From: Pseudognaphalium luteoalbum
Taxonomy: Eukaryota > Streptophyta > Magnoliopsida > Asterales > Asteraceae
Length of the DNA stretch: 64,000 nucleotides
Reading direction: 5' to 3'
NCBI GenBank assembly: GCA_963422505.1
Contig: OY730198.1
Coordinates: forward strand, 42,145,124-42,209,123
Shown here: in pieces, positions 20,564 to 29,398 of the stretch
Position numbering within the stretch: the stretch's first letter is position 1
Layout of the letters: the number at the start of each line of letters is the position of its first letter
Made by a program: the position numbers and the translations under genes
The notes under the pieces: generated by a model
Seen by the model: the letters and a program-made list of their open reading frames with translations, nothing else
Databases searched by the model: none
What the model was told of the DNA's origin: nothing

Positions 20564-23500
20564 CCTTCACGAGCTATTGATAACATATGGTACATCGATA
20601 GTGGCTGTTCAAGACATATGACAAGGAATCTCTCTCTGCTTGAGGATGTTAAGGTTAAAGACGGAGGTTTTGTTGCATTTGCCGGAGACAAGGGTGGCAT
20701 GATTTCTGGTGAGGGAACCGTTACAAACGGGGAAATCAGCTTTGATAAAGTAAATTATGTTGAACAACTTCAACATAATCTACTCAGTGTTTCCCAAGTT
20801 TGTGACAAGAAACTTTCAACTTGGTTTAACGATGAAGAGTGCTTAATTCTTAAACCGGGATTTGTGGTACCTCAAGAGTGGATTCTTATGCGAGCTCCAA
20901 GGGTAAAGAATATGTATGTTTTAGACATGCGTACCATTACTCGATCTACAGAGCATACTTGCTTATTGTCAAAAGCTACAGAAAAGGAATCAATCTTATG
21001 GCACAGAAGAATGGGTCACATTAATTTTAGGAAAATGAACTTCTTAGTTAAGAATGATTTAGTGATTGGGGTTCCCAAACAAACCTTTTCACTAAATGAT
21101 CACTGTATTTCCTGTAAAAAGGGAAAACAAACTAAGAAGTCTCATAAACCTAAATTGATGAATTCGATTAACATTCCTTTGGAACTTCTTCATATGGATT
21201 TGTTTGGACCCGTAAGTGTTCGGAGTATTGGGGGTAAATCCTATTGTTTAGTAATCACTGATGATTATTCCAGATTTTCATGGGTTTACTTCCTTAGTAC
21301 AAAAGATGAGGCTTCTGAGAAAATTAAGTATTTAATTCTGAGATTAGAGACTTTGTTTTCTCTCAAAGTGAAAATTTTGAGAAGTGATAATGGCACGGAA
21401 TTCAAGAACTACTTAATGGAAATGTTTTGTCTTCAGCACGGAATTACTCAACAATTTAGTGCTCCTCGAACTCCACAACAAAATGGAGTTGCTGAAAGGA
21501 AGAACAGAACTTTGATTGAAGCTGCAAGAACAATGCTCTCAGATGCAAAGTTGCCAACAACTTTTTGGGCAGAAGCAGTTAATACGGCTTGTTTCGTATT
21601 AAATAGAATTCTTGTAGTCAAAGATAAGCAGAAAACGAGCTATGAATTATTGAATAATCGGAAACCGAATATTCAATTTTTGGAACCTTTTGGATGTCCG
21701 TGTTTGTTGTTGAAAACTAAGGATCGCATTCCTAAGTTTGCTGAAAAATCTGAATCTGGGTTTTTCTTGGGTTATTCTGCAAATTCTCACAACAAGAGAG
21801 TTTATAACACAGCATCACATCGAATAGAGGAATGCTATGAAGTTGAATTTCTTCGGCATTCTCCTTCCTCTAATGGCATAGGTCCAAAATGGTTATTTGA
21901 TTACGACACATTCTTTAATTCTCTTGCTTCTTTTCAGCATGATGTGTCTTCTTCTTCTGCTACCGATTTAGATGACTTTGTTATTCCAGTTACATCTGTT
22001 CCAGCTGAGCCAATTATTACTTCAGCTCCACCTGTTTCTACTTCTCATCTTACTCCACCACGATCTTCTGATGACTCAATTGCTCATGAGATTTCTTCAC
22101 CTTTGACAACTGTTGAAGAAGAAACCACTTCCAATCCTGATGATACTGACAATTTTCAGGAACCTTCTACTGAACTAGAAGAACCAATTCTTGATGATTC
22201 TAGTGATGAAGTACTTAGTAATCCTGAAGATTCTAACTTAGGAAATAATTTGCATGTAGATTCGGTTCCTACATTGCGAATTAATTCTAAGTATCGACAT
22301 CCTCTAAAGAATGTGATTGGAGATGTGTCAGAAGGCATTAAGACACGGCAGCAACTCAAGTCTGATTCTTCTTCTTGTTTTTTATCACAAATTGAACCAA
22401 AAAATGTTCAAATTGCTTTGACTGAATCCTCTTGGGTTCAAGCAATGCAAGAAGAATTACAACAGTTTGTGAAATTGCAAGTTTGGACTTTAGTGAAACC
22501 ACCTAAAGATGTGCATCCGATTGGCACTCGATGGGTTTTTCGTAATAAGAAAGATGATCGAGGAATCGTGGTTCGTAACAAGGCACGATTAGTCGTTCAA
22601 GGTTTTACTCAAATCGAAGGTTTAGACTATGATGAAGTGTTTGCACCGGTTGCTAGACTTGAATCAATTCGAATCTTTCTAGCTTATGCTTCCTTCATGA
22701 GGTTTAAAGTATATCAATTGGACGTCAAGTGCGCATTTTTATATGGGAAAGTGCATGAAGAAGTATTTGTCAAACAACCACCGGGTTTTGAAGATTCTAA
22801 ATTCCCAGATTATGTGTATCGGTTGGATAAAGCTTTGTATGGTTTACATCAAGCTCCTCGAGCTTGGTATGAAACTTTATCTCAACATCTTCTTGCAAAT
22901 GGGTTTTCTAGAGGACAGATTGACAGTACTCTTTTCATCAGAAAAGTAAAAGGGAATTTGTTGCTTGTTCAAGTGTATGTAGATGACATCATATTTGGAT
23001 CGACAAATGAAAGCTTATGCAGAGAGTTCGAGCAGATTATGAAATCAAAATTTGAAATGAGTTCAATGGGTGAAATGGCATTTTTTCTTGGGTTGCAAGT
23101 CCAGCAACTTGATTCAGGCATTTTCATACATCAAACAAAGTATGTTACTGAAATCTTAAAGAAATTTCTGATGACAGATGTCAAATCCGTTTCTACACCC
23201 ATTGATCTTGTTGAAAAGATTGGTCCTGCTCTTGATGATCAATCAACCGATGAAAAGGACTATCGGTCCATGATTGGGTCTCTTATGTATTTGACAGCTT
23301 CGCATCCAGATATTATGTTTGCTGTTTCCATTTGTTCAAGATATCAGGCAAATCCTAAAGTTTCTCATCTGAAGGCCGTTCAACGTATTTTTCGATACCT
23401 GAAAGGAAAGCCTAATTTAGGCATTTGGTATTCACATGATGATGACTTTTCTCTTTCTGCATATTCTGATTCAGACTATGGTGGATGTGGTATTGACTTC

Positions 23501-23929
23501 AAATCCACATCGGGTGGATGTCAATTTCTAGGAGAACGTCTTGTGACATGGCAGTGTAAGAAACAGGATACAGTTTCTACCTCTACTGCAGAGGCAGAAT
23601 ATATCTCTGCTGCCAGTTGTTGTTCCCAAATCCTTTGGATCCAACAACAACTTAGAGATTATGGGTTTCTTCTAAACCAAACTCCTTTGCATATAGATAA
23701 TACTGCTGCCATAAGTATCATACGTAATCCCGTACAGCATTCTAAAACGAAACACATCGAAATTCGTTTTCATTTTATACGGGATTGCTATAAGAAACAC
23801 TTGATTAACTTAGTCCATATTGATACTTTGAAACAACGCGCTGATCTGTTTACAAAAGCGTTTTCTAAACCTCGTTTTGAAGAATTAATCTTGATGCTCG
23901 GAATGAAGCATTTAGATCAAATTAAATAA
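20549..23929 (+). CDS. pol: Element D pol polyprotein (protease-integrase-RT-RNase H)
   Basis: The open frame starts at 20549, after a TGA; the first ATG (20618) falls just behind the protease active site DSG, so the start probably lies upstream or is created by splicing. Order: protease DSGCSRHMT; GAG-pre-integrase with HHCC residues (WHRRMGH, CISCKKGK); integrase with Asp at 21197, Asp at 21386 (SDNGTEF) and Glu at 21494 (GVAERKNRT), 35 residues apart, the DD35E spacing; copia RT with YVDDI near 22975; RNase H with SAYSDSDYGGC, STAEAEY and a C-terminal IEIRFHFIRD block. All catalytic motifs are present; 1103 aa from the ATG, as in element E. Confidence 0.96.
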   Translation, partial: SNVLQPSRAIDNIWYIDSGCSRHMTRNLSLLEDVKVKDGGFVAFAGDKGGMISGEGTVTNGEISFDKVNYVEQLQHNLLSVSQVCDKKLSTWFNDEECLILKPGFVVPQEWILMRAPRVKNMYVLDMRTITRSTEHTCLLSKATEKESILWHRRMGHINFRKMNFLVKNDLVIGVPKQTFSLNDHCISCKKGKQTKKSHKPKLMNSINIPLELLHMDLFGPVSVRSIGGKSYCLVITDDYSRFSWVYFLSTKDEASEKIKYLILRLETLFSLKVKILRSDNGTEFKNYLMEMFCLQHGITQQFSAPRTPQQNGVAERKNRTLIEAARTMLSDAKLPTTFWAEAVNTACFVLNRILVVKDKQKTSYELLNNRKPNIQFLEPFGCPCLLLKTKDRIPKFAEKSESGFFLGYSANSHNKRVYNTASHRIEECYEVEFLRHSPSSNGIGPKWLFDYDTFFNSLASFQHDVSSSSATDLDDFVIPVTSVPAEPIITSAPPVSTSHLTPPRSSDDSIAHEISSPLTTVEEETTSNPDDTDNFQEPSTELEEPILDDSSDEVLSNPEDSNLGNNLHVDSVPTLRINSKYRHPLKNVIGDVSEGIKTRQQLKSDSSSCFLSQIEPKNVQIALTESSWVQAMQEELQQFVKLQVWTLVKPPKDVHPIGTRWVFRNKKDDRGIVVRNKARLVVQGFTQIEGLDYDEVFAPVARLESIRIFLAYASFMRFKVYQLDVKCAFLYGKVHEEVFVKQPPGFEDSKFPDYVYRLDKALYGLHQAPRAWYETLSQHLLANGFSRGQIDSTLFIRKVKGNLLLVQVYVDDIIFGSTNESLCREFEQIMKSKFEMSSMGEMAFFLGLQVQQLDSGIFIHQTKYVTEILKKFLMTDVKSVSTPIDLVEKIGPALDDQSTDEKDYRSMIGSLMYLTASHPDIMFAVSICSRYQANPKVSHLKAVQRIFRYLKGKPNLGIWYSHDDDFSLSAYSDSDYGGCGIDFKSTSGGCQFLGERLVTWQCKKQDTVSTSTAEAEYISAASCCSQILWIQQQLRDYGFLLNQTPLHIDNTAAISIIRNPVQHSKTKHIEIRFHFIRDCYKKHLINLVHIDTLKQRADLFTKAFSKPRFEELILMLGMKHLDQIK

Positions 23930-25914
23930 ACTTTGGATATTTTTGCATTTTCTTTATTGGTTACGTTTTTATTTTTTTCTTTAAACAAAAATCCAAAAAC
24001 ATATGAAAAATAAAAAATAGGGGGAGATTTTTGTGTAAAAGTTGGGAAATGATAGTACATTGGGAATTGTATTTACATATAAATCTGAAAAAGGAATGTT
24101 ATGTACTATTTTTGATATGCTAATAGGTTTATATAGCATTTTTAAATCAAATTTTCTATTAAATGTAATTTTAAATATGATTTATTGGTAGGCATTTATG
24201 GGTCTATCATATCCAGTCTAAGAAATGTCTAAATATTTTTGCATATTATTTTATATCTTCCAAAATATTAGTATATGACAATAAAATTATCAAAATGATA
24301 ATAAAAGTCTTAAATTTTGAAGGATTAATATATTATGATTCATGATTTAGGGTCTTTATATTATGATATCTGGGAAAAATGTATTGACTATTTGTTGTAC
24401 GGTGTACAGACCTTAGTTGGTATATTTTTATAAACGGACATACAAATATTGATAAAGATATAAATATCTATCATAATAAACTCTATCACTTTGTTATACG
24501 ATGTATAGACCTGTGATACAGTTTATTAGTCCAACCCGAAGTATGACATATGTGACTAAAAGTCATTCCAACATATGTATGTACTTCTAAAGATATCATC
24601 ATATTTTCACTCTCTATATGAAAATATTAATATATTATGAATTTGAAAGTATATTTTTATTTTGGTGATATAAAATGATATGCATATCAATAATAAAAAG
24701 AAAAGATATTTTAGATACCAAAATGTTTAAGTATATAACACATACCAAAAATCATATATAAAATGATTTTTAGAAAGTATGCTTTATTAATGCTATGTAA
24801 AATTTAAATTGGTCAAAAATATTAGCAATCAAAATAGACTTTCATTTCTAAAAATACAAATTAAATACATTCATTTATCCCAATATGATCCCAAGTCACG
24901 AAAATTACTCTAACAAAAAGATTTTATTTTTTTTTACATATTTTAATTTATTAATTTTTCATTTTTCATTTTTATAGGTTACAAAATTTTATCCAAAAGT
25001 TTGTTTAAATTAATAAAAATGTTTTATTTAAAATTTTTGTTATTGTCGGATGAATATATATCTTTATTCACGGATAAAAATATATATATTCACGGACTGC
25101 TTAATATTCACGGATGAAAAAGAAATAGTATAAGTATTTTCAAAATTTAAAAAAACTCACACTTTCTTTTTCCGTGATTATTACTCCGACAATTTCAAAT
25201 ATTCCGACAATTACATTTTCTTTGATTTCTTCCTGATTACTTGGTTTTATTAAAAATCAATTCGACAGACTTACTCGTTTTTGATTTCCGCATCGACTGG
25301 TATAAATTTCTTTCATTTTTGTTAAGGATTTCATGCTTAATCGATCACTTCAAATAACACTTGATACTGTTCAAAATAATCGTCCGACAATTCGAATTGT
25401 CGGACCATCCGACAATACAGTATTGTCGGATGAACAGTGTAATGGCTATCCGTGAATAATTGAATTCTCGGATAAACAGTACTCCGTGATTAATTCTTAT
25501 GTTTGACTTTATTGACTTGTTTGACTATTTGACTACGACAATCATATTGTCGTATAAACAGTACTTATTCACGGATGAATAGTACTTCGACAATATTATT
25601 CACGGATGAATAGTGTTACGACAATATGAATCACGGACAAAATTTTTGAAAATTGATTTTAATTTTGAATTGTCGCATGAATTTTATTCACGGACAATAT
25701 GATTCACGGATAAATATATGATTGTCGTATGAATAGTACATCACTAAGTCATATTGTCGCATAAAATTAATCATTGTCGCATGAACAGTACTCATTTTGT
25801 TATTGTCGGATACCTGAAAATTTGAAAATTTTTCTAAATGTTGGAAAATTTTTAAATAAACTTTCTGTTGAGTTTGTTTGACTAATAAACTCTTGGTGCA
25901 GTTTTTCTTTCTAA
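23930..25914 (+). other. Element D pol-ORF3 spacer: PPT-like site, hairpin block, palindromes, motif array
   Basis: AGGGGGAGA at 24019-24027 is a PPT-like site. The AT-rich hairpin block spans about 24300-24960. The motif array spans about 25045-25810; by hand I count about 16 CGACAAT/ATTGTCG and 11 TCACGGA/TCCGTGA sites. Two adjacent palindromes lie at 25382-25405 (perfect, 24 bp) and 25406-25432 (12-bp arms around CAG). Several sites are followed by (G)ATGAAYAGTA or ATAAACAGTA. CTTGGTGCAG shortly before the ORF3 ATG resembles a 3' splice site. Confidence 0.75.
24396..24507 (+). other. Element D covarying mini-hairpin pair
   Basis: TGTAC-GGT-GTACA (24396-24408) and TATAC-GAT-GTATA (24495-24507), each running into AGACCT, as in B, E and (with TTT loops) C. 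Confidence 0.6.
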
Positions 25915-27433
25915 ATGGCAGATTTAGATCCTATCGCTGCTATTCAACCCGAGGTTCAACGTCGAGCAGTCGTGTTTGAAAAACGACATAATGCAACTGC
26001 ATATCTTTTGGAGCAACCGGATAAACCCGAAAATAGGAAATTTTTCCCTATGATAAGGTTTCTTTTACGATCTCGCATATCATATGCCTTGACTGTAGCT
26101 GTTCCTAATCTTTATGAAGATCACAAGATAGAATTCTGGACTTCAGCTGAATATCAAACAGATGTCAATCCTCCTTGTATTACATCTATGGTTGATGGAA
26201 AACCATTGCTGCTGACTGAAGAGCTGATTCGTCATACTCTCCAATTTGGAGATACTTTGAATGCATCAAATGATATTCCTCGAAATGTCATTGATCAGTG
26301 TCTTCATCAAATGGGGTGTACTAAAGGACCTCATGATGTTCAAATCTTGAAGAATCACTTCTGTCCACATTGGAAGTTTTTAGCACATATGCTAATTGGA
26401 TGTATTTCTCCGAGGAAAGCTGGGTTTGATTCAATGAGTTATCAGCTTGCAGGAATTATGACAGCTCTTGTTTTAAATATTCCATTTAACTTCTCGAGAT
26501 ACATTTTTGAGAATCTGGCTGGCAATATTAATGATGATGGATTCTTCATGTATCCTAGGTTTCTTCAGCACATCTTTGATAATCATGTCAACGGAATTAC
26601 TTATCATGGAAGCATTCTACATTACACTCCTATTCCCAAAAGAGTGTTTGCAGATTGTAATGGATATAGGGGCAAACCGGTGCCGCCTACTGTTGATTTA
26701 TTTGGACATGTTATTGATGTTGATTTCCAACCGCCACAATTTGCATTACCACAGATTGTACAACCTGCTGATTCTACTACTGATAGTGAATCATCTGAGG
26801 GGGAGCAGGAGGTGCCTTTAATTGATCATGAAGAAGTAGAATCTTCTAGTTCTGAAGAAGATCAATCATTTCGTCTACAATCTATCGAAGAATCTTTAGT
26901 TCCTCAAAGAATTATTGCTGAAAATATTGAAAAGGAACGACAGGATTTGAGACGTCAACGTGAAGAGGCACAAGATCCTGAATATATACCTGATATTCAG
27001 CCATCTCAACGTCGCAGAATTTCTAAACCTAGTTCATCTGCTGATATCGCTTCTACTTCTATGCCGGTTGAGACATCACATGGTATTTCTGTCTCTATTC
27101 CAGCATCTTCTACTATACCTGTTGATGTTTCTGTTGCAGCTGGCACATCTTCTTCATTACCTAGACCAAGTGTTAGCATGGCTAACCTTGATGCGTCTTT
27201 ACAACGTGCTGTAAAACCATTGATGACACTTGTTGAGAAACTTCAAATGGATTTACTTAATGCTGTACAAAGAATTAATACTCAAGACATTCTTCTCGAG
27301 GAACAACGACAACAAATTCTATCTCAGAATGATCGAATAGAAGAATTGGAGCTTGACGTCTTCCTTCTAAAAGAAATGTTAGTTGATCAGGGGGAGAATA
27401 ATGTTAATGATAATGATGATGGTGATGATGGTG

Positions 27434-27465
<32 letters not shown>

Positions 27466-28800
27466 GATGATGGTGATGATGATAATGATGATGGTGATCA
27501 TGGTGATGATGATGGTGATGATGGTAATGATGATGGTGATCATGGTAATGATGATGGTGATCATAATAATGATGGTGATCATGGTGATCATAATGATGAT
27601 ATGACTGAAAATGCTGATGATACTGGAAATGAAAGTGATCAACCAAATTTCTCACAAGCGTTGGTTGTATTTCAAGCAACTGAACCATTAGAAGTTGATC
27701 CAATTAATGCAATTCATGAGTCTAGAGTGTTTGAGCTTGGTGAATCATCTCATACCTTTGAACAGGAAGAATTATTGGATAGCATTGAAGATGAAGAGAT
27801 GCTTTGTCCAACTCCTTTGAGTGTGATCATTGAAGACTTGATACCATTTGTGGAACTTTGCAATGATGGCGATTATGATTTTGAAGATTTCGATCCAGAA
27901 TATCCTCCGGGATTTGAACCTGATTTCGATTATGTTCACGTTGAAGACTGGGAAGATTCTGAAGATGAACTTCATCCGGAGAATATTCAGTCAGATATGT
28001 GTTCACAAGAAGGGTTATGGAAAGACTCTGATGATGATAAAGAGCCTGAGCAAAAAGTCTCTTGGTGGTTTCCCAAACAACCAAGTCCAGTGATTATAGT
28101 TCGTAAGTTCTTCAAGATACCAAGATATGAATGCGTTGGTAGAATTATCAGATGGAAATATGATAATGACAACAAAGTATTCATTATTAAGAGAACTGAT
28201 GGACTTCAATATTTTCACTCAACGTTCAAAGCCTTAGGAAAATTACCTAAGTGTGAAATCAACCATTTAGCTTCTGTGGATATAATTAATCGTTCAAGAC
28301 ATGGTTTGATAAATTGGATGGCTGATACGTTATCAAGAGAAAGTAATAATGGAAAATTCACATGGGTTAAGGAAACTTTCCCATTAAGGACCGTTGATTA
28401 TTTTGATATCGATCCGATTTCTAATCAACCAAGAGTTACTTTGACATATCCTCGAGTTAAATGCATGACGAAGATTCCTCTTGAGAAATTGCCTGTAAAT
28501 TTTTCTAAGTTTGTGAGTCATTGGAGGTATAACGGATCAACCGGAGAAGCAGAAATCGCCTGTTATGATAGAGACTTAAATGGAGAAGTGATGTGGAATA
28601 GAGAGTCGATTGTATATGTCTTTGATCCTCTGAGTTTAATTAATCTGTCAAAAGATGATCTTGAAGTCTTGCTCGAGAATCCAATTGTGTATGATGATGC
28701 CTATGATGATGAAAAGATGGCATTGAAATTTCAACGGGTTGTAGAAGTGTGCTGCTCTAAAGGTATTTTTGCTGGATGCAATCTTCCTGAATATGCTTGA
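25915..28800 (+). CDS. Element D ORF3 (so-called env-like protein), 961 aa
   Basis: Function unknown. Residues 1-225 form a conserved domain (FPMIRFLLRSRISYALT, HWKFLAHML, FFMYPRFLQ) whose pattern recalls proteins common in Asteraceae genomes and perhaps Pfam Transposase_32; this is from memory and unsearched. Then a Ser/Glu-rich acidic stretch (about 282-315), a basic QRRRISKP cluster (about 362), a coiled coil (about 425-490), an Asp/Gly/Asn tract (about 492-560) and a conserved C-terminal domain (about 717-961) with IIRWKYDNDNKVF and VYVFDPLSLINL. There is no signal peptide and no convincing membrane helix, so a viral envelope role is doubtful. A CCHC or other nucleic-acid motif is not visible either. 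Downstream of pol, as in other Sireviruses. Confidence 0.9.
27403..27605 (+). repeat. GAT/GGTGAT low-complexity tract in element D ORF3
   Basis: Trinucleotide-like repeat encoding Asp with Gly, Asn and His. Equivalent but different-length tracts occur in B, E and C. The reverse strand reads as poly-His, which is an artefact of the repeat. Confidence 0.9.
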
Positions 28801-28829
28801 AGATTTGAAGAAAAGAATCAAGTATTATC

Positions 28830-28841
28830 AAAGGGGGAGTT
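28830..28841 (+). other. Element D polypurine tract
   Basis: AAAGGGGGAGTT directly before the 3' LTR; primes plus-strand DNA synthesis. Confidence 0.93.
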
Positions 28842-29393
28842 TGTAGAGACAAAAGTTGATTAATACTTAATTTTGTCTAAGTATTTTAATCCGTGAATAA
28901 TCTTTGTATCCGTGAATGTCTTGTACGTGAATGCTTTGTGAGAATGTCTATCCGACAATGCTTATTCGACAATACTTTGGATCCGTGAATGATGAAGTCA
29001 GTGAATGTTAAATGGTTCGACAATACTCATCCGTGATTAGCCTGGATTCACGGATAGTATAATTCCGTGAATGTTTATTCACGGATTATACTTGAATTGT
29101 CGTAGGCTTACACTTAGAATTGTCGTAGGACTTGTCTATAAATAGAAGTAGATGAAGTCAGTTTAACGGTTCTGCGTATGTAATATTGAGGGTTCTTTTG
29201 ATGTAATTTTGGACGCTCCTTGATGTAATTTTGAGATCACTTGTACATCTCTTGTATATGAAAATATAATCAATATTTTCTTGTTGATTCTTTCATCTCA
29301 TTCTTCTTTATTACAATTGTATTTGTGTGTATTTGTATTCCGCACAAATAGACACAAGTTCTAGTTTGCGTTTCCTGATCCAGGACTCTCACA
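28842..29393 (+). repeat. Element D 3' LTR (552 bp)
   Basis: Same length as the 5' LTR and one base different by eye. An open frame starting at 29327 in its last 67 bp reads in phase into the downstream half of element B ORF3. Confidence 0.96.
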
Positions 29394-29398
29394 ACGGG
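29394..29398. repeat. Element D target-site duplication, right copy
   Basis: ACGGG, identical to 16572-16576. Confidence 0.95.

Larger units (their letters stand above)
16577..29393 (+). mobile_element. Element D: complete, young Sirevirus-type Ty1/copia retrotransposon (12,817 bp)
   Basis: Both LTRs (552 bp), TSD ACGGG, tRNA-Met primer site, gag, pol, ORF3 and a final polypurine tract are all present with open frames. Side-by-side reading of the LTRs shows one difference: T in TACTTATCCG at about 16763 versus C in TACTCATCCG at about 29028. That divergence (1/552) means a very recent insertion. It sits in sense orientation inside the ORF3 of element B and is much longer than a typical 4-6 kb copia element. 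Confidence 0.97.

Noticed and set aside
25045..25810. Repeated short motif array looked like a CRISPR or satellite
   Set aside because: Spacing is irregular, orientation mixed, units under 20 bp, and the DNA is a plant retrotransposon; no repeat-spacer order.
27404..27703. Minus-strand open frame rich in His (and similar at 30099-30446 and 42698-42925)
   Set aside because: It is the reverse reading of the GAT repeat that codes the acidic tract of ORF3; no start context or conservation of its own.
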